A stretch of DNA of 64,000 nt from UBA11403 sp963784615 (GTDB taxonomy: Bacteria; Pseudomonadota; Gammaproteobacteria; Legionellales; Legionellaceae), in assembly GCA_963784615.1 (NCBI GenBank), contig CAWASG010000001.1:1674001-1738000 (forward strand), read 5' to 3'. The notes below the pieces were generated by a model. That model was not told where the DNA came from. It ran no database searches and saw only the letters and a program-made list of their open reading frames with translations. A program made the translations under genes and the position numbers. Numbering within the stretch: position 1 is the first letter of the stretch; every line of letters begins with the position of its first letter. Shown one piece after another: positions 8,363 through 16,251 of the stretch.

Positions 8363-8627
8363 TGTAACGGCCCGCTTTCATAAACACATCGGCCCGCAAT
8401 CAGAGCACAAATCTGGCCCAAATTAAATGCGAATGAAATTCATCTTTGGCCCACATTAATTGCCACCAACAAAAAGTCGGCCCACATTAATTGCGAATGA
8501 GCCCACTTTATTTGCCACTGAAATCTTCATCCAATCCAAGCTCAAATAGAATTTTTTTCTCTAATTCCTCCGGGACAGGTAATGGGTCCTTTAACCTGTC
8601 TGGAATGTCACGGGTCAACTCATATCC
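8363..8627 (+). repeat. Left terminal inverted repeat of copy 1
   Basis: The sequence pairs with 15002-15266 over 265 bp without a net indel. The outer ~150 bp hold several GGCCCRCATTAATTGC / GGCCCAAATTAAATGC-type repeats, likely transposase binding sites as in Tn7 and Tn402 ends. The inner ~115 bp are a dead duplicate of the 3' end of the DUF1016 gene (coding ENFSGK-like then stop). Similarity stops at CATATCC (8627). Confidence 0.85.
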
Positions 8628-8808
8628 GGGGTTTGAGCCCGGACCGATCACTGAGTGAATAATTACTTTCCTGCGATACATTGTTTAAAAGTGGCCTTTA
8701 TGTGCTAATCTAGCAAATTCTTGCGGTAAGAAGACAGCGTTGATTGCAGCATAACAAGTTGTGGTTCATGCGCAGCACATAAATTAGGCTTTTATAACCA
8801 ATCGGTAG

Positions 8809-9483
8809 TTACCTCACTTGATATATCTGTAATGTGCAGTTACTGACAGATGCTGCAAATCCAGAGGGTAATGGGCTGGGGTCGCTATTTATTATCTCAG
8901 CTTTTATTGCAATTATACTCGATAGCGGAAGCTGTACAATTGTTGTTGCGCCATAATAGGAGTCTCTTTTTTCTCCTATATTCAGATTATAAATTGTTTG
9001 CTCTGTATTTAGATTGCCATCTGGTCCTGTAGTAATTATATAAAATCTTGTTTTTACGCTGTTTATAGTAGCAATGCCCAACGTATTATCGGTTAATAGC
9101 GTGCACCCGTAGGTAACTGAATAACTTCCCGCATCATGTATCGTAAAAGTATTATCAATGGCGTTGTATGTAGGGCCTGCTGGATAGGTATACGTTTTTG
9201 GAGGTGTTGGAACTGAAAAAGAAGTTGGGGACGTTGAATGTAGAGAAGATATATTAATGCTCTCGGCAAAAAAACCAGAGAGTGGGAGTGGAGTGACGAT
9301 GCCAGGTGGCGTTACAAAAGCAGAGTAAGTATGATGTAGATCATTAACATATCTTATATTATCTAATACCCATTGTTCAGTGATTGGATTTGGTGCACTT
9401 ATCGCTTCAGTAGAAATTGCCAATACTGCAGCGCAAACACAGGCCATTTTTGATAGTTTCAGGTTTACTCTCATAGAATTCAT
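8809..9483 (-). CDS. Exported cargo protein, beta-rich, unknown (copy 1)
   Basis: The gene encodes 224 aa with a signal peptide (MACVCAAVLAISTEAISA, cleavage near residue 30). The C-terminal half, with HDAGSYSVTYGC, LNIGEKRDSYYG and NCTLQIYQV, is beta-strand rich and reminiscent of jelly-roll (C1q/TNF-like) folds, though this is only a visual impression. It starts two bases after the stop of the beta-barrel gene upstream, so the two form a cargo operon running opposite to the transposition genes. The role is unknown; a surface or secreted function is likely. The identical copy is at 31970-32644. Confidence 0.6.
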   Translation of the reverse strand: MNSMRVNLKLSKMACVCAAVLAISTEAISAPNPITEQWVLDNIRYVNDLHHTYSAFVTPPGIVTPLPLSGFFAESINISSLHSTSPTSFSVPTPPKTYTYPAGPTYNAIDNTFTIHDAGSYSVTYGCTLLTDNTLGIATINSVKTRFYIITTGPDGNLNTEQTIYNLNIGEKRDSYYGATTIVQLPLSSIIAIKAEIINSDPSPLPSGFAASVSNCTLQIYQVR

Positions 9484-9485
9484 CC

Positions 9486-10166
9486 TTAAATAGTGTAAGA
9501 AATATTCAACAAAACGCCATTCTGATTGGGGATGTGGTGCTGATGAGCAATAAGCAATGAGTCATTCACAGTATATTCTAAGTTACCGTCAAAGATACCT
9601 TGATATGTGAGTGACAAATTTACAGCATCGATCACATGGACACCGAGCCCCGCCTGAGCTTCAAAGGCCACTTCAGAAAGATCATTAACCGTGACGCGAT
9701 CATTGACTTGCATGCGACGGTAAGCGATACCTCCTTTGATAATCGCAAATACAGGGGCTCGTTGAAGAGGCTGCCATGTCGCCGTAACTAATAAATCAAG
9801 CATTGGTTTAACTGTAGTTTGAATGGGTAATCCGCCCATTATATTTAAGGTTGTTTGTGCCACATCAATGCGCATAGTGTTCCCACTTTGAAGGCCAAGT
9901 TCTAAACCTATATCGGCGCTCTTTACGTTGCCTACATACCAACCTATAGCGAAACGACCTACGGGAGTTTGACCATCACCTATTGCAGATTGTGCCAATT
10001 CGTCAGCGGAGGGCCCACCTTTATAGGCATCATTGTAATTCGTGTATCCAATACTACCAATAACAGACAATCGGTGCTTTTCCATCGGTATTTCGGAACC
10101 CATCGTACCTGCTAAAGCATTAAACGATAAAATAAACCCAGCTGTTATTATCCCAGTTTTCCTCAT
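9486..10166 (-). CDS. Outer-membrane beta-barrel-like cargo protein (copy 1)
   Basis: The gene encodes 226 aa. A signal peptide (MRKTGIITAGFILSFNALA) is followed by alternating amphipathic strands (LSVIGSIGYTNYN, SADIGLELGLQSG, LDLLVTATWQP, VNLSLTYQGIF) and the protein ends LLNISYTI. This fits a small OmpA/OmpW-like barrel with an atypical last residue. AGAGAAA precedes the ATG. It leads the two-gene cargo operon of the transposon. It could alter surface properties or phage adsorption, but nothing in the sequence proves this. The identical copy is at 31287-31967. Confidence 0.6.
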   Translation of the reverse strand: MRKTGIITAGFILSFNALAGTMGSEIPMEKHRLSVIGSIGYTNYNDAYKGGPSADELAQSAIGDGQTPVGRFAIGWYVGNVKSADIGLELGLQSGNTMRIDVAQTTLNIMGGLPIQTTVKPMLDLLVTATWQPLQRAPVFAIIKGGIAYRRMQVNDRVTVNDLSEVAFEAQAGLGVHVIDAVNLSLTYQGIFDGNLEYTVNDSLLIAHQHHIPNQNGVLLNISYTI

Positions 10167-10309
10167 TTTCTCTCCATGTGAAAATTAATGTGTAATATTT
10201 GGTCGAACCATGGGGCATCATAATCAGTATTACAGACTCTGATTATCAGTTATTGTTGTAATAGTCTATTAAATGTTCCCATTTTGCAAGAAATACTGAA
10301 ATGAAATAA

Positions 10310-10466
10310 GGAGACCATCCAAAACCGGGGGTATGTAGGCTGGCTACGGTTTCTCATATGATCGCTAGAGTACTTCAACATACGGCCTGACGTGCACGAG
10401 CTATAATTTGCGCGATATATTTTAGATTTGTATTTGAATAACCCCCCCGGGTTTTGGATGGTCTCC
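10310..10466. repeat. 157-bp MITE-like repeat with GGAGACCATCCAAAACC ends
   Basis: The 17-bp sequence GGAGACCATCCAAAACC at 10310 recurs inverted, ending at 10466, with G-rich continuations on both sides. The ~110 bp between contain no gene. It looks like a non-autonomous miniature element, or a structured recombination site, inside the transposon. It is also in copy 2 at 30987-31143. Confidence 0.6.
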
Positions 10467-10629
10467 ATTTAGGGTTAATGGAACATCATGCCCTTGTTGC
10501 TCAGGACAAAAAGTGCGTAAAGATAATTGTCTCACCACCCTATTCCCTGATATTGTGGTTCATATCATAGAGAATTTTAGATGGATCTATAACAAACCAT
10601 TCCGCCCCAGACCCACGTTGACATCGACT

Positions 10630-10670
10630 TAGAAAAGTGACCCCCGCCTTATTTGCAACTGAAATTTTCA
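10630..10670 (-). pseudogene. Relic of another DUF1016 gene 3' end
   Basis: On the minus strand the bases read TGAAAATTTCAGTTGCAAATAA, which would code ENFSCK then stop, nearly the ENFSGK end of the element's DUF1016 gene. The following bases (GGCGGGGGTCAC) differ from this element's ends. This suggests the end of a related transposon lies buried between the cargo operon and the recombinase gene. Confidence 0.5.
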
Positions 10671-10810
10671 GCACCACCAGAAAAACGCACGTTTTCTTGG
10701 TGCCTTCGTTTTTCGAAAAAAATCCTTTGAAATCCACAAAATAACCCATAGAAGAAATCAATATAAACTGATAGACTAATTTTGAAGTTCCTTTGTTAAG
10801 GCATGAGATT

Positions 10811-11434
10811 ATGTTAATCGGGTATGTTCGTGTTTCAAAATCAGATGGCAGCCAACTGGTCGATTTGCAAAAAGATGCACTATTGAAAGCCGGCGTTGAT
10901 CCAAAATACATTTATCAAGATCTTGCCTCTGGTCGGAAAGATGACAGACCTGGATTAAACGCTTGCCTCAAAGCACTTCAACCAGGTAATACTCTTGTAG
11001 TATGGAAATTAGATAGACTTGGTCGTGATATGAAGCATCTGGTTAATCTGATTGATGACATGAATCACAAAAAAATCGGGTTTAAGGTGTTGTCTGGCGC
11101 TGAAATTGACACGACCACAGCTAATGGTCGTCTGGTATTTGGTATTTTTGCAGCCTTAGCTGAGTTCGAGCGGGAGCTTATTCGTGAACGAACGCGGGCA
11201 GGACTTGCGGCGGCAAGGGCAAGAGGGCGTAATGGTGGTCGACCCAGAAAAATGGATGAACACACTATCAAGATGGCGATGGCAGCAATGAGTGATCGTA
11301 ATTCAGTTGCGCATGAAGTTGCAAAACGTTTGAACGTCACGACAACAACGTTATATACCTATGTTAATGGGGATGGTTCTCTAAAAGAGGCAGGTAGCAA
11401 GCTACTTCATCAATCAACAAGAGAAAAAACCTAA
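10811..11434 (+). CDS. Serine recombinase (resolvase/invertase), copy 1
   Basis: The gene encodes 207 aa from ATG 10811; an upstream TTG at 10793 is less likely because MLIGYVRVS is the standard start. The catalytic Ser is residue 9 in YVRVSK. LDRLGRDMKHLVNLI and the FGIFAALAEFERELIRERT helix are typical of the resolvase domain. A GRNGGRPRK linker leads to a C-terminal HTH. In Tn402-like elements a resolvase separates cointegrates. Its stop is one base before the transposase start, so the four genes form one operon. Its res site should be in 10467-10810. Confidence 0.9.
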   Translation: MLIGYVRVSKSDGSQLVDLQKDALLKAGVDPKYIYQDLASGRKDDRPGLNACLKALQPGNTLVVWKLDRLGRDMKHLVNLIDDMNHKKIGFKVLSGAEIDTTTANGRLVFGIFAALAEFERELIRERTRAGLAAARARGRNGGRPRKMDEHTIKMAMAAMSDRNSVAHEVAKRLNVTTTTLYTYVNGDGSLKEAGSKLLHQSTREKT

Positions 11435-11435
11435 A

Positions 11436-13076
11436 ATGACAAAACGGATATCAGTTGAGCAATTGATTATTTTACATAATCAATTAGAAGGACATCCACT
11501 AAGAGCTCCCGAGCGGACGCAATTGGTTGAAGAGTTCGCTCAGAGCTTTGGAGTGACTCCAAGCACGGTCTACCGTCAGCTACGCCAGTGTATCGATTTC
11601 AGTGTGCATAAGCGAAAGGACTTCAATCAACCCAGAGCAATTTCCTCTGATGATATGCTTATGTATTGTCGTCTTATTGCGGCACTTAAAATACGTACGA
11701 GTAATAAAAATAACCGACATCTTTCAACACCTAAATGCATTGAGATACTTGAATTACATGGCGTTGAAACAGTCCATGGTTTAGTGAAAGCACCTATTGG
11801 TGTATTAACGAAAAGTACTGTTAATCGTTACATTACACAATGGGGCTTTGCTCACCATTCAATGCTGTCAGTTGAGCCTGTTGTTGTTCATTTTGAAGCG
11901 GAGGAAAGTAATGATTGCTGGCAATTTGATTTTTCGCCATCTGATTTAAAACAACTGACCAAAAATAGTGAAAATACATTATTTATTGTGAGTGTCACTG
12001 ATGACAAAAGTGGCGTCCTTTATTCAGAATACATAGAAGCAAAGGGCGAAGATGCGTTGACGGCATTGAAATTTTTATTCAGAGCAATGTCTGCAAAAAC
12101 GAGAAAAGGATTTCTTTTTCAAGGGATCCCAAAAATGATTTATACCGATAATGGGGCCTTTGCGCGCAGTGCAATTTTTAACAGAGTATTAGCTGCTCTT
12201 GGTATTGAACTAAAAACACATATGCCTAGGGGTTCTGATGGTAGACGCACGACAGCTCGTGGAAAAGGTAAAGTTGAACGTACCAACCGAACTACAAAAG
12301 AATCTTTTGAAACATTGTTTCATTTCCATCAACCAAGCACCCTAGATCAGGCGAACGAATGGTTGATGAATTATCTGCTTCAATATATTGAGATGCCCCA
12401 TCGCTCTGAAAAATCAACACGAATACAAGTTTGGTTGCACTATTTGCCAACAAACGGCTACCGACAAATGTGTTCTTGGGAAAAATTTTGTCAATTCGTA
12501 CGTGAACCAGAAACACGTCAGGTCGGCTCAGACGCATGTGTCAGTATTGATGGCGTTTCTTATCAGTTAATACCCGATATGGCAGGTAATGAGATTACTT
12601 TATTACTTGGTTTATTAGATAACGAAGTTTATGTGGAATTTAATGAGCAGAAAATGGGGCCGTTTTATCCAAGCAGAGGCCCCATTCCTTTGAACTCATA
12701 CCGCAAACACAAAAAAACTAAAACTGAAAAACTAGCAGATGACATTGCTAGTTTGGCCCAATCAATTTCTATTCCATTATCTGTGATGACGGGCAATGAT
12801 ACTCAGACAATCGAACAATTAGAAAAAGCACGTGCAATCACAAAAACCCAGCCATTTATTCCGTTTGAAGAAGAAAAAACACGTCTGTTCATTGATAAAT
12901 TAGAGGCCAAGCAAGCTATTGCCCATTTTTTAGGTAAGCCATTAGCGGAGCTACCGCCACAGCAAATTAATGCGATTAACCAAATCGTGGAAGAGACGTT
13001 AAATAAAGATGTGGTTGAATCAAAAGTGAGACAATATTTTACTTTGTCCCTTCATCCAGTACAAAATAAGGAGTAA
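11436..13076 (+). CDS. DDE transposase (TniA/TnsB-like, rve fold), copy 1
   Basis: The gene encodes 546 aa. An N-terminal HTH (FGVTPSTVYRQLRQC, residues 38-52) precedes an RNase-H-like integrase core with D165 (CWQFDF), D238 (YTDNGAFA) and E281 (GKGKVERTNR), then a C-terminal Mu-type beta-barrel region (about 370-430). The length and C-terminal extension fit transposases that work with an AAA+ partner. That partner begins three bases downstream of the stop. Ends starting TGT and ending ACA agree with this class. IS21 IstA is a more distant alternative. The catalytic triad is intact. Confidence 0.88.
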   Translation: MTKRISVEQLIILHNQLEGHPLRAPERTQLVEEFAQSFGVTPSTVYRQLRQCIDFSVHKRKDFNQPRAISSDDMLMYCRLIAALKIRTSNKNNRHLSTPKCIEILELHGVETVHGLVKAPIGVLTKSTVNRYITQWGFAHHSMLSVEPVVVHFEAEESNDCWQFDFSPSDLKQLTKNSENTLFIVSVTDDKSGVLYSEYIEAKGEDALTALKFLFRAMSAKTRKGFLFQGIPKMIYTDNGAFARSAIFNRVLAALGIELKTHMPRGSDGRRTTARGKGKVERTNRTTKESFETLFHFHQPSTLDQANEWLMNYLLQYIEMPHRSEKSTRIQVWLHYLPTNGYRQMCSWEKFCQFVREPETRQVGSDACVSIDGVSYQLIPDMAGNEITLLLGLLDNEVYVEFNEQKMGPFYPSRGPIPLNSYRKHKKTKTEKLADDIASLAQSISIPLSVMTGNDTQTIEQLEKARAITKTQPFIPFEEEKTRLFIDKLEAKQAIAHFLGKPLAELPPQQINAINQIVEETLNKDVVESKVRQYFTLSLHPVQNKE

Positions 13077-13079
13077 TAC

Positions 13080-14054
13080 GTGTATACAGAAGTTATGGAG
13101 TTCTTTGGCTTAAAACAACCCCTTGTTTGTGCAAGCTACTACGAAACAGAACAACGCAAAAAACTATATAAAGAGTTGAAATTTCTGATTCAAGCCGGTG
13201 GTATTTATGCCTTAACAGGGATGGTTGGCGCAGGAAAAACAACTTTGTTAAACCAAATTCAACAAGAGTTAGAACTTGAGAACAAAATATCCGTCGCTCG
13301 ATCATTATCAACTGAAAAAAATAAGTTAAACGTAAGTACCATTTACTTGGCCTTATTTTACGACCTCACAAAAACAGATAAAAATTTCAAAGTTCCAACA
13401 CAAGGCGAAAAACGGGAACGTCAACTACTTGATTTAATTAAAAAACAGAAAAAACCTGTGGCGCTGTTTATTGATGAGGCACACGACATACATGGGCAAA
13501 CCTTAACGTCTCTCAAACGCATCATAGAGGTGGTCGCACAAGGTGGCTGTCAATTGTCTATTATTCTAGCGGGACACCCTAAACTAGGCAATTCATTGTC
13601 TAAATCCAGTATTGAGGAAATAGGCGCTCGAACTAAAATATTTAATATTGATACTGCTATGGGGAACATGGAAAAATATGTTGAATGGTTATTTAAAGAA
13701 TGTTTACACGATAAAGTTAAAGTGAGTGAAGTTATTACTCCAGTGGCCTCTTTGCGACTAGCACAAGCATTAATAACACCGCTGCAAATCCATAAATATT
13801 TAACTACAGCGATGGAGATAGCCTATACCACAGGAACAAAACCGATTACAGAAGAGGTCATTAATAAAGCGCTTGCGCCCGATCTTAATTCACTGGAGGC
13901 CCAACTTGCTCGGATTGGGTACCAACTTCCTGCTGTTTGTGAGTTTCTTCATGCCTCGCCAAAAGAGGTCAAGGATTTTTTATATGGTAAGTCAAACTCG
14001 CCTAGAAAAACGGAGTTTTTAAGTGCCATTCGCTCTATAGGAGTTACCGTATAA
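13080..14054 (+). CDS. AAA+ transposition ATPase (TniB/TnsC/ExeA-like), copy 1
   Basis: The gene encodes 324 aa from a GTG start at 13080, with AAGGAG about 8 bases upstream. Walker A is GMVGAGKTT (residues 47-55) and Walker B is LFIDEAHD (129-136). The N-terminal FFGLKQPLV...YYETEQRKKLYKEL is the usual opening of ExeA/TniB-type AAA+ proteins. Such ATPases choose target DNA and activate the DDE transposase. The final A of its stop codon TAA is shared with the first A of the DUF1016 start codon, suggesting coupled translation of all four proteins. Confidence 0.88.
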   Translation: MYTEVMEFFGLKQPLVCASYYETEQRKKLYKELKFLIQAGGIYALTGMVGAGKTTLLNQIQQELELENKISVARSLSTEKNKLNVSTIYLALFYDLTKTDKNFKVPTQGEKRERQLLDLIKKQKKPVALFIDEAHDIHGQTLTSLKRIIEVVAQGGCQLSIILAGHPKLGNSLSKSSIEEIGARTKIFNIDTAMGNMEKYVEWLFKECLHDKVKVSEVITPVASLRLAQALITPLQIHKYLTTAMEIAYTTGTKPITEEVINKALAPDLNSLEAQLARIGYQLPAVCEFLHASPKEVKDFLYGKSNSPRKTEFLSAIRSIGVTV

Positions 14055-15121
14055 TGAGTCAGGGGGAAATGACAAGCAACAATTTACCGGCTTATAAAGA
14101 ATTTCTTGAGAAAGCCAAAACTCAAATTTATGGAACCCGTGTTCGAGCGGCAACCGCTGTCAATCGAGAGTTAATCGCTCTGTATTGGTGGATTGGGGAG
14201 CATATTGTTACGAGCCAAGAGAAGCATGGTTGGGGAAAATCGGTCGTTGAGCGTCTGTCTCAAGATTTAAAAGCAGAATTTAGTCGTAAAACAGGCTTTT
14301 CCCCACAGAATCTTTGGTACATGCGCCAATTTTATTTGGAATATCACAGTAAACCAAATCTCCAACGGCTTGTTGGAGAAATACCATGGGGACAAAATTT
14401 ACTAATCCTTAGCAAGGTAAAGGATGATGCTGCTAAACTCTACTATTTGAACGCGACCATTGAATGCGCATGGAGCCGTGATGTGTTAAGCATGCAGATT
14501 AATTCCAAAAGTTATGAGAGACAGGTCTTGGCAAATAAACAGCATAACTTTCATAAGGCATTGCCAGCACATTTAGCGGAGCAAGCCGACAAAACCATGA
14601 AGGATGTTTACATGCTTGGCCTTTTGGGTATTACTGAGCCCGTTGTTGAAGCAGAGATAGAGCGTCGCATGGTTTCCAAGATCAAGGACGTGATCTTGGA
14701 GCTGGGGTATGGCTTTAGTTTCATCGGCAATCAATACCGCATTGTTACACCAGACTCTGAGTATTTTATCGATCTTTTGTTTTACCACAGGAAATTACAA
14801 TCATTAGTTGCGTTGGAATTAAAGACGACGAAATTCAAGGCCGAATATGCTGGTAAAATGAACCTGTACCTTAATTTACTGGATGACTTTGTCAAAGAGC
14901 CCCACGAAAACCCTTCCATTGGTATTATTTTATGCACTGAAAGCAGTAAATTCGATGTAGAATATTCTCTTCGTGGCATCGACAAGCCAGTGGGGGTTGC
15001 TGGATATGAGTTGACCCGTGATATTCCAGACAGGTTAAAAGACTCATTACCTGCTCCGGAAGAATTAGAGGAAAAAATTCTATTTGAGCTTGGATTGGAT
15101 GAAAATTTCAGTGGCAAATAA
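14054..15121 (+). CDS. DUF1016 (YhcG-like) PD-(D/E)XK nuclease-family protein, copy 1
   Basis: The gene encodes 355 aa. The N-terminal DUF1016_N half includes LYWWIGEHIV and WGKSVVERLSQDL; the C-terminal half is a PD-(D/E)XK-type nuclease core with D240 (EYFIDLLFYHR) and E255-L-K257 (LVALELKTTKF). The start codon overlaps the ATPase stop, and the stop lies just before the terminal repeats. In Tn7 the nuclease TnsA, also a PD-(D/E)XK-type enzyme, cuts the 5' ends for cut-and-paste movement. By analogy this protein may do that job, or may serve as target selector in place of TniQ. The family call is strong; the role is inferred. Confidence 0.85.
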   Translation: MSQGEMTSNNLPAYKEFLEKAKTQIYGTRVRAATAVNRELIALYWWIGEHIVTSQEKHGWGKSVVERLSQDLKAEFSRKTGFSPQNLWYMRQFYLEYHSKPNLQRLVGEIPWGQNLLILSKVKDDAAKLYYLNATIECAWSRDVLSMQINSKSYERQVLANKQHNFHKALPAHLAEQADKTMKDVYMLGLLGITEPVVEAEIERRMVSKIKDVILELGYGFSFIGNQYRIVTPDSEYFIDLLFYHRKLQSLVALELKTTKFKAEYAGKMNLYLNLLDDFVKEPHENPSIGIILCTESSKFDVEYSLRGIDKPVGVAGYELTRDIPDRLKDSLPAPEELEEKILFELGLDENFSGK

Positions 15122-15266
15122 AGTGGGCTCATTCGCAATTAATGTGGGCCAGTTTTTTTATAGACGCAATTAATGTGGGCCAAAGATGAATTTCATTCGC
15201 ATTTAATTTGGGCCAGATTTGTGCTCTGATTGCGGGCCGAGGTGTTTATGAAAGCGGGCCGTTACA
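15002..15266 (-). repeat. Right terminal inverted repeat of copy 1
   Basis: This partner of 8363-8627 includes the last ~120 bp of the DUF1016 gene and the repeat-rich end that finishes CCGTTACA. Seen from the outside, the first 20 bases are TGTAACGGCCCGCTTTCATA, as on the other end. Confidence 0.85.
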
Positions 15267-15962
15267 CATAACAGGGCGTTTATCATAACGTTGCTCAAGG
15301 CTTCGATTTAATTGAGAAATAGCAATGATAGGAACATTCAATTTTTTTGCTAATATTTTCAACTGTCTTGTAATTGCCGAGAGTTCTGCGGTTCTGTTCT
15401 CGGGACTTGGGCCACTCCGGCATAGCAATTGAATATAATCAACTACAACTAGACCAATATCTTCAAAAACCTCAGACATTTCATAGGCTTTTGCACAAAT
15501 ATTGTTTATTGTTTCATCTAGAACATTCTCTATGTAAATAGGAGCTTCTGATAACAGATGTACGGCGGAAGTAATTCTAGGCCAATCATCGTCTTGCGCT
15601 CGCGCTGTTCTTAGTACATGAGAGTCGATACGACCTAAAGAACTTACAAATCTAAATGCCAGCGCTTCAGGAGGAGCCTCTAACGAGAAAAGAATAGCTG
15701 TCTTTCCACATTTAAAAGCTACATGCTCAATAATATTCATTGCTAAAGTAGTTTTTCCCATACTAGGGCGACCTGCGATAACAATTAAATTAGAAGGGTT
15801 CAATCCACCGGTTAATTGATCAAAAGCACTTAATCCAGTCGTTAAACCTAAACAAACATCTGCATGGTACATTGTATCAATTTTTTCTACGACACCAATC
15901 AGATGTGATTTGATACTTATATCGCTAAAAGGCAATTCTTCTATATTTTTAATTTCTGACAT
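15267..15962 (-). pseudogene. DnaB-like helicase, N-terminal part (232 codons), split by the transposon
   Basis: The frame encodes the RecA-like helicase core of a DnaB family protein: GRPSMGKTT (Walker A, residues 64-72) and IGLVVVDYIQLL (Walker B). It stops being DnaB at KRPVM, where transposon sequence begins. The missing end (SDLRDSGSIEDDADMI...) is at 33097-33300, beyond copy 2. Joined through one GTTATG, the two give 299 aa. This is still shorter than chromosomal DnaB (about 460 aa) because the N-terminal domain is absent, so it is probably a phage- or island-type paralogue. Att 2 lies about 70 bp upstream of the start. Confidence 0.85.
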
Positions 15963-16034
15963 ATTATTAACTTAGCATTATTATAAATTTGGATCGTTAT
16001 TTAGATCGACTTGATGTGAGGAACCGCTGATTAT

Positions 16035-16084
16035 ATTGGTCGGGACGGAAAGATTCGAACTTTCGACCCCTAGCAACCCATGCT
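16035..16084 (-). other. Attachment site: tRNA-Pro(GGG) 3' fragment (att 2)
   Basis: The fragment is the reverse complement of 7529-7578 with one mismatch (GGGGTG versus GGGTTG). No 5' tRNA half adjoins it. It sits between the DnaB-like gene and integrase 2. If the 15267-26186 segment is turned back, att 1 and att 2 become direct repeats, each with an integrase on its left, as expected for tandem islands. Confidence 0.85.
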
Positions 16085-16251
16085 GTTCCATAACGATTTC
16101 AATGACTATCATCGAAATTCAATTATATCCTAAAATCTTTGTAAACACTGAACAATAGTCCTATCATGCTATTCAATGACTATCAATTAATATTAACCCA
16201 GCACACTAAAACTGGTACCAAAAGTGGTACCAGTTTTAGTGAAAGGATCTT

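Larger units (their letters stand above)
8363..15266 (+). mobile_element. 6.9-kb transposon, copy 1 (serine recombinase / DDE transposase / AAA+ / DUF1016)
   Basis: The element is 6,904 bp, begins TGTAACGG and ends CCGTTACA. The outer 265 bp form long inverted repeats. It encodes a serine recombinase, a DDE transposase, an AAA+ ATPase and a DUF1016 nuclease-like protein in one rightward operon, plus two exported cargo proteins running leftward. An identical-length copy lies inverted at 26187-33090 (coordinates sum to 41453 at every gene boundary, and all encoded proteins are identical). The layout resembles Tn402/Tn5053 or Tn7 relatives (DDE enzyme plus AAA+ partner plus resolvase), but TniQ is missing and DUF1016 takes its place. 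Flanks are GATACT (left) and CATAAC (right), which do not match each other; see the inversion finding. Confidence 0.9.

Noticed and set aside
10540..10911. 123-aa minus-strand ORF before the recombinase gene (and its mirror at 30542-30913)
   Set aside because: Runs antisense into the recombinase coding region and covers the relic DUF1016 tail; a shadow frame.
8363..15266. Classing the 6.9-kb element as IS21 (IstA/IstB)
   Set aside because: The ATPase opens like ExeA/TniB, a serine recombinase is present, and the ends carry multiple long repeats; the true IS21 element in the window looks different.
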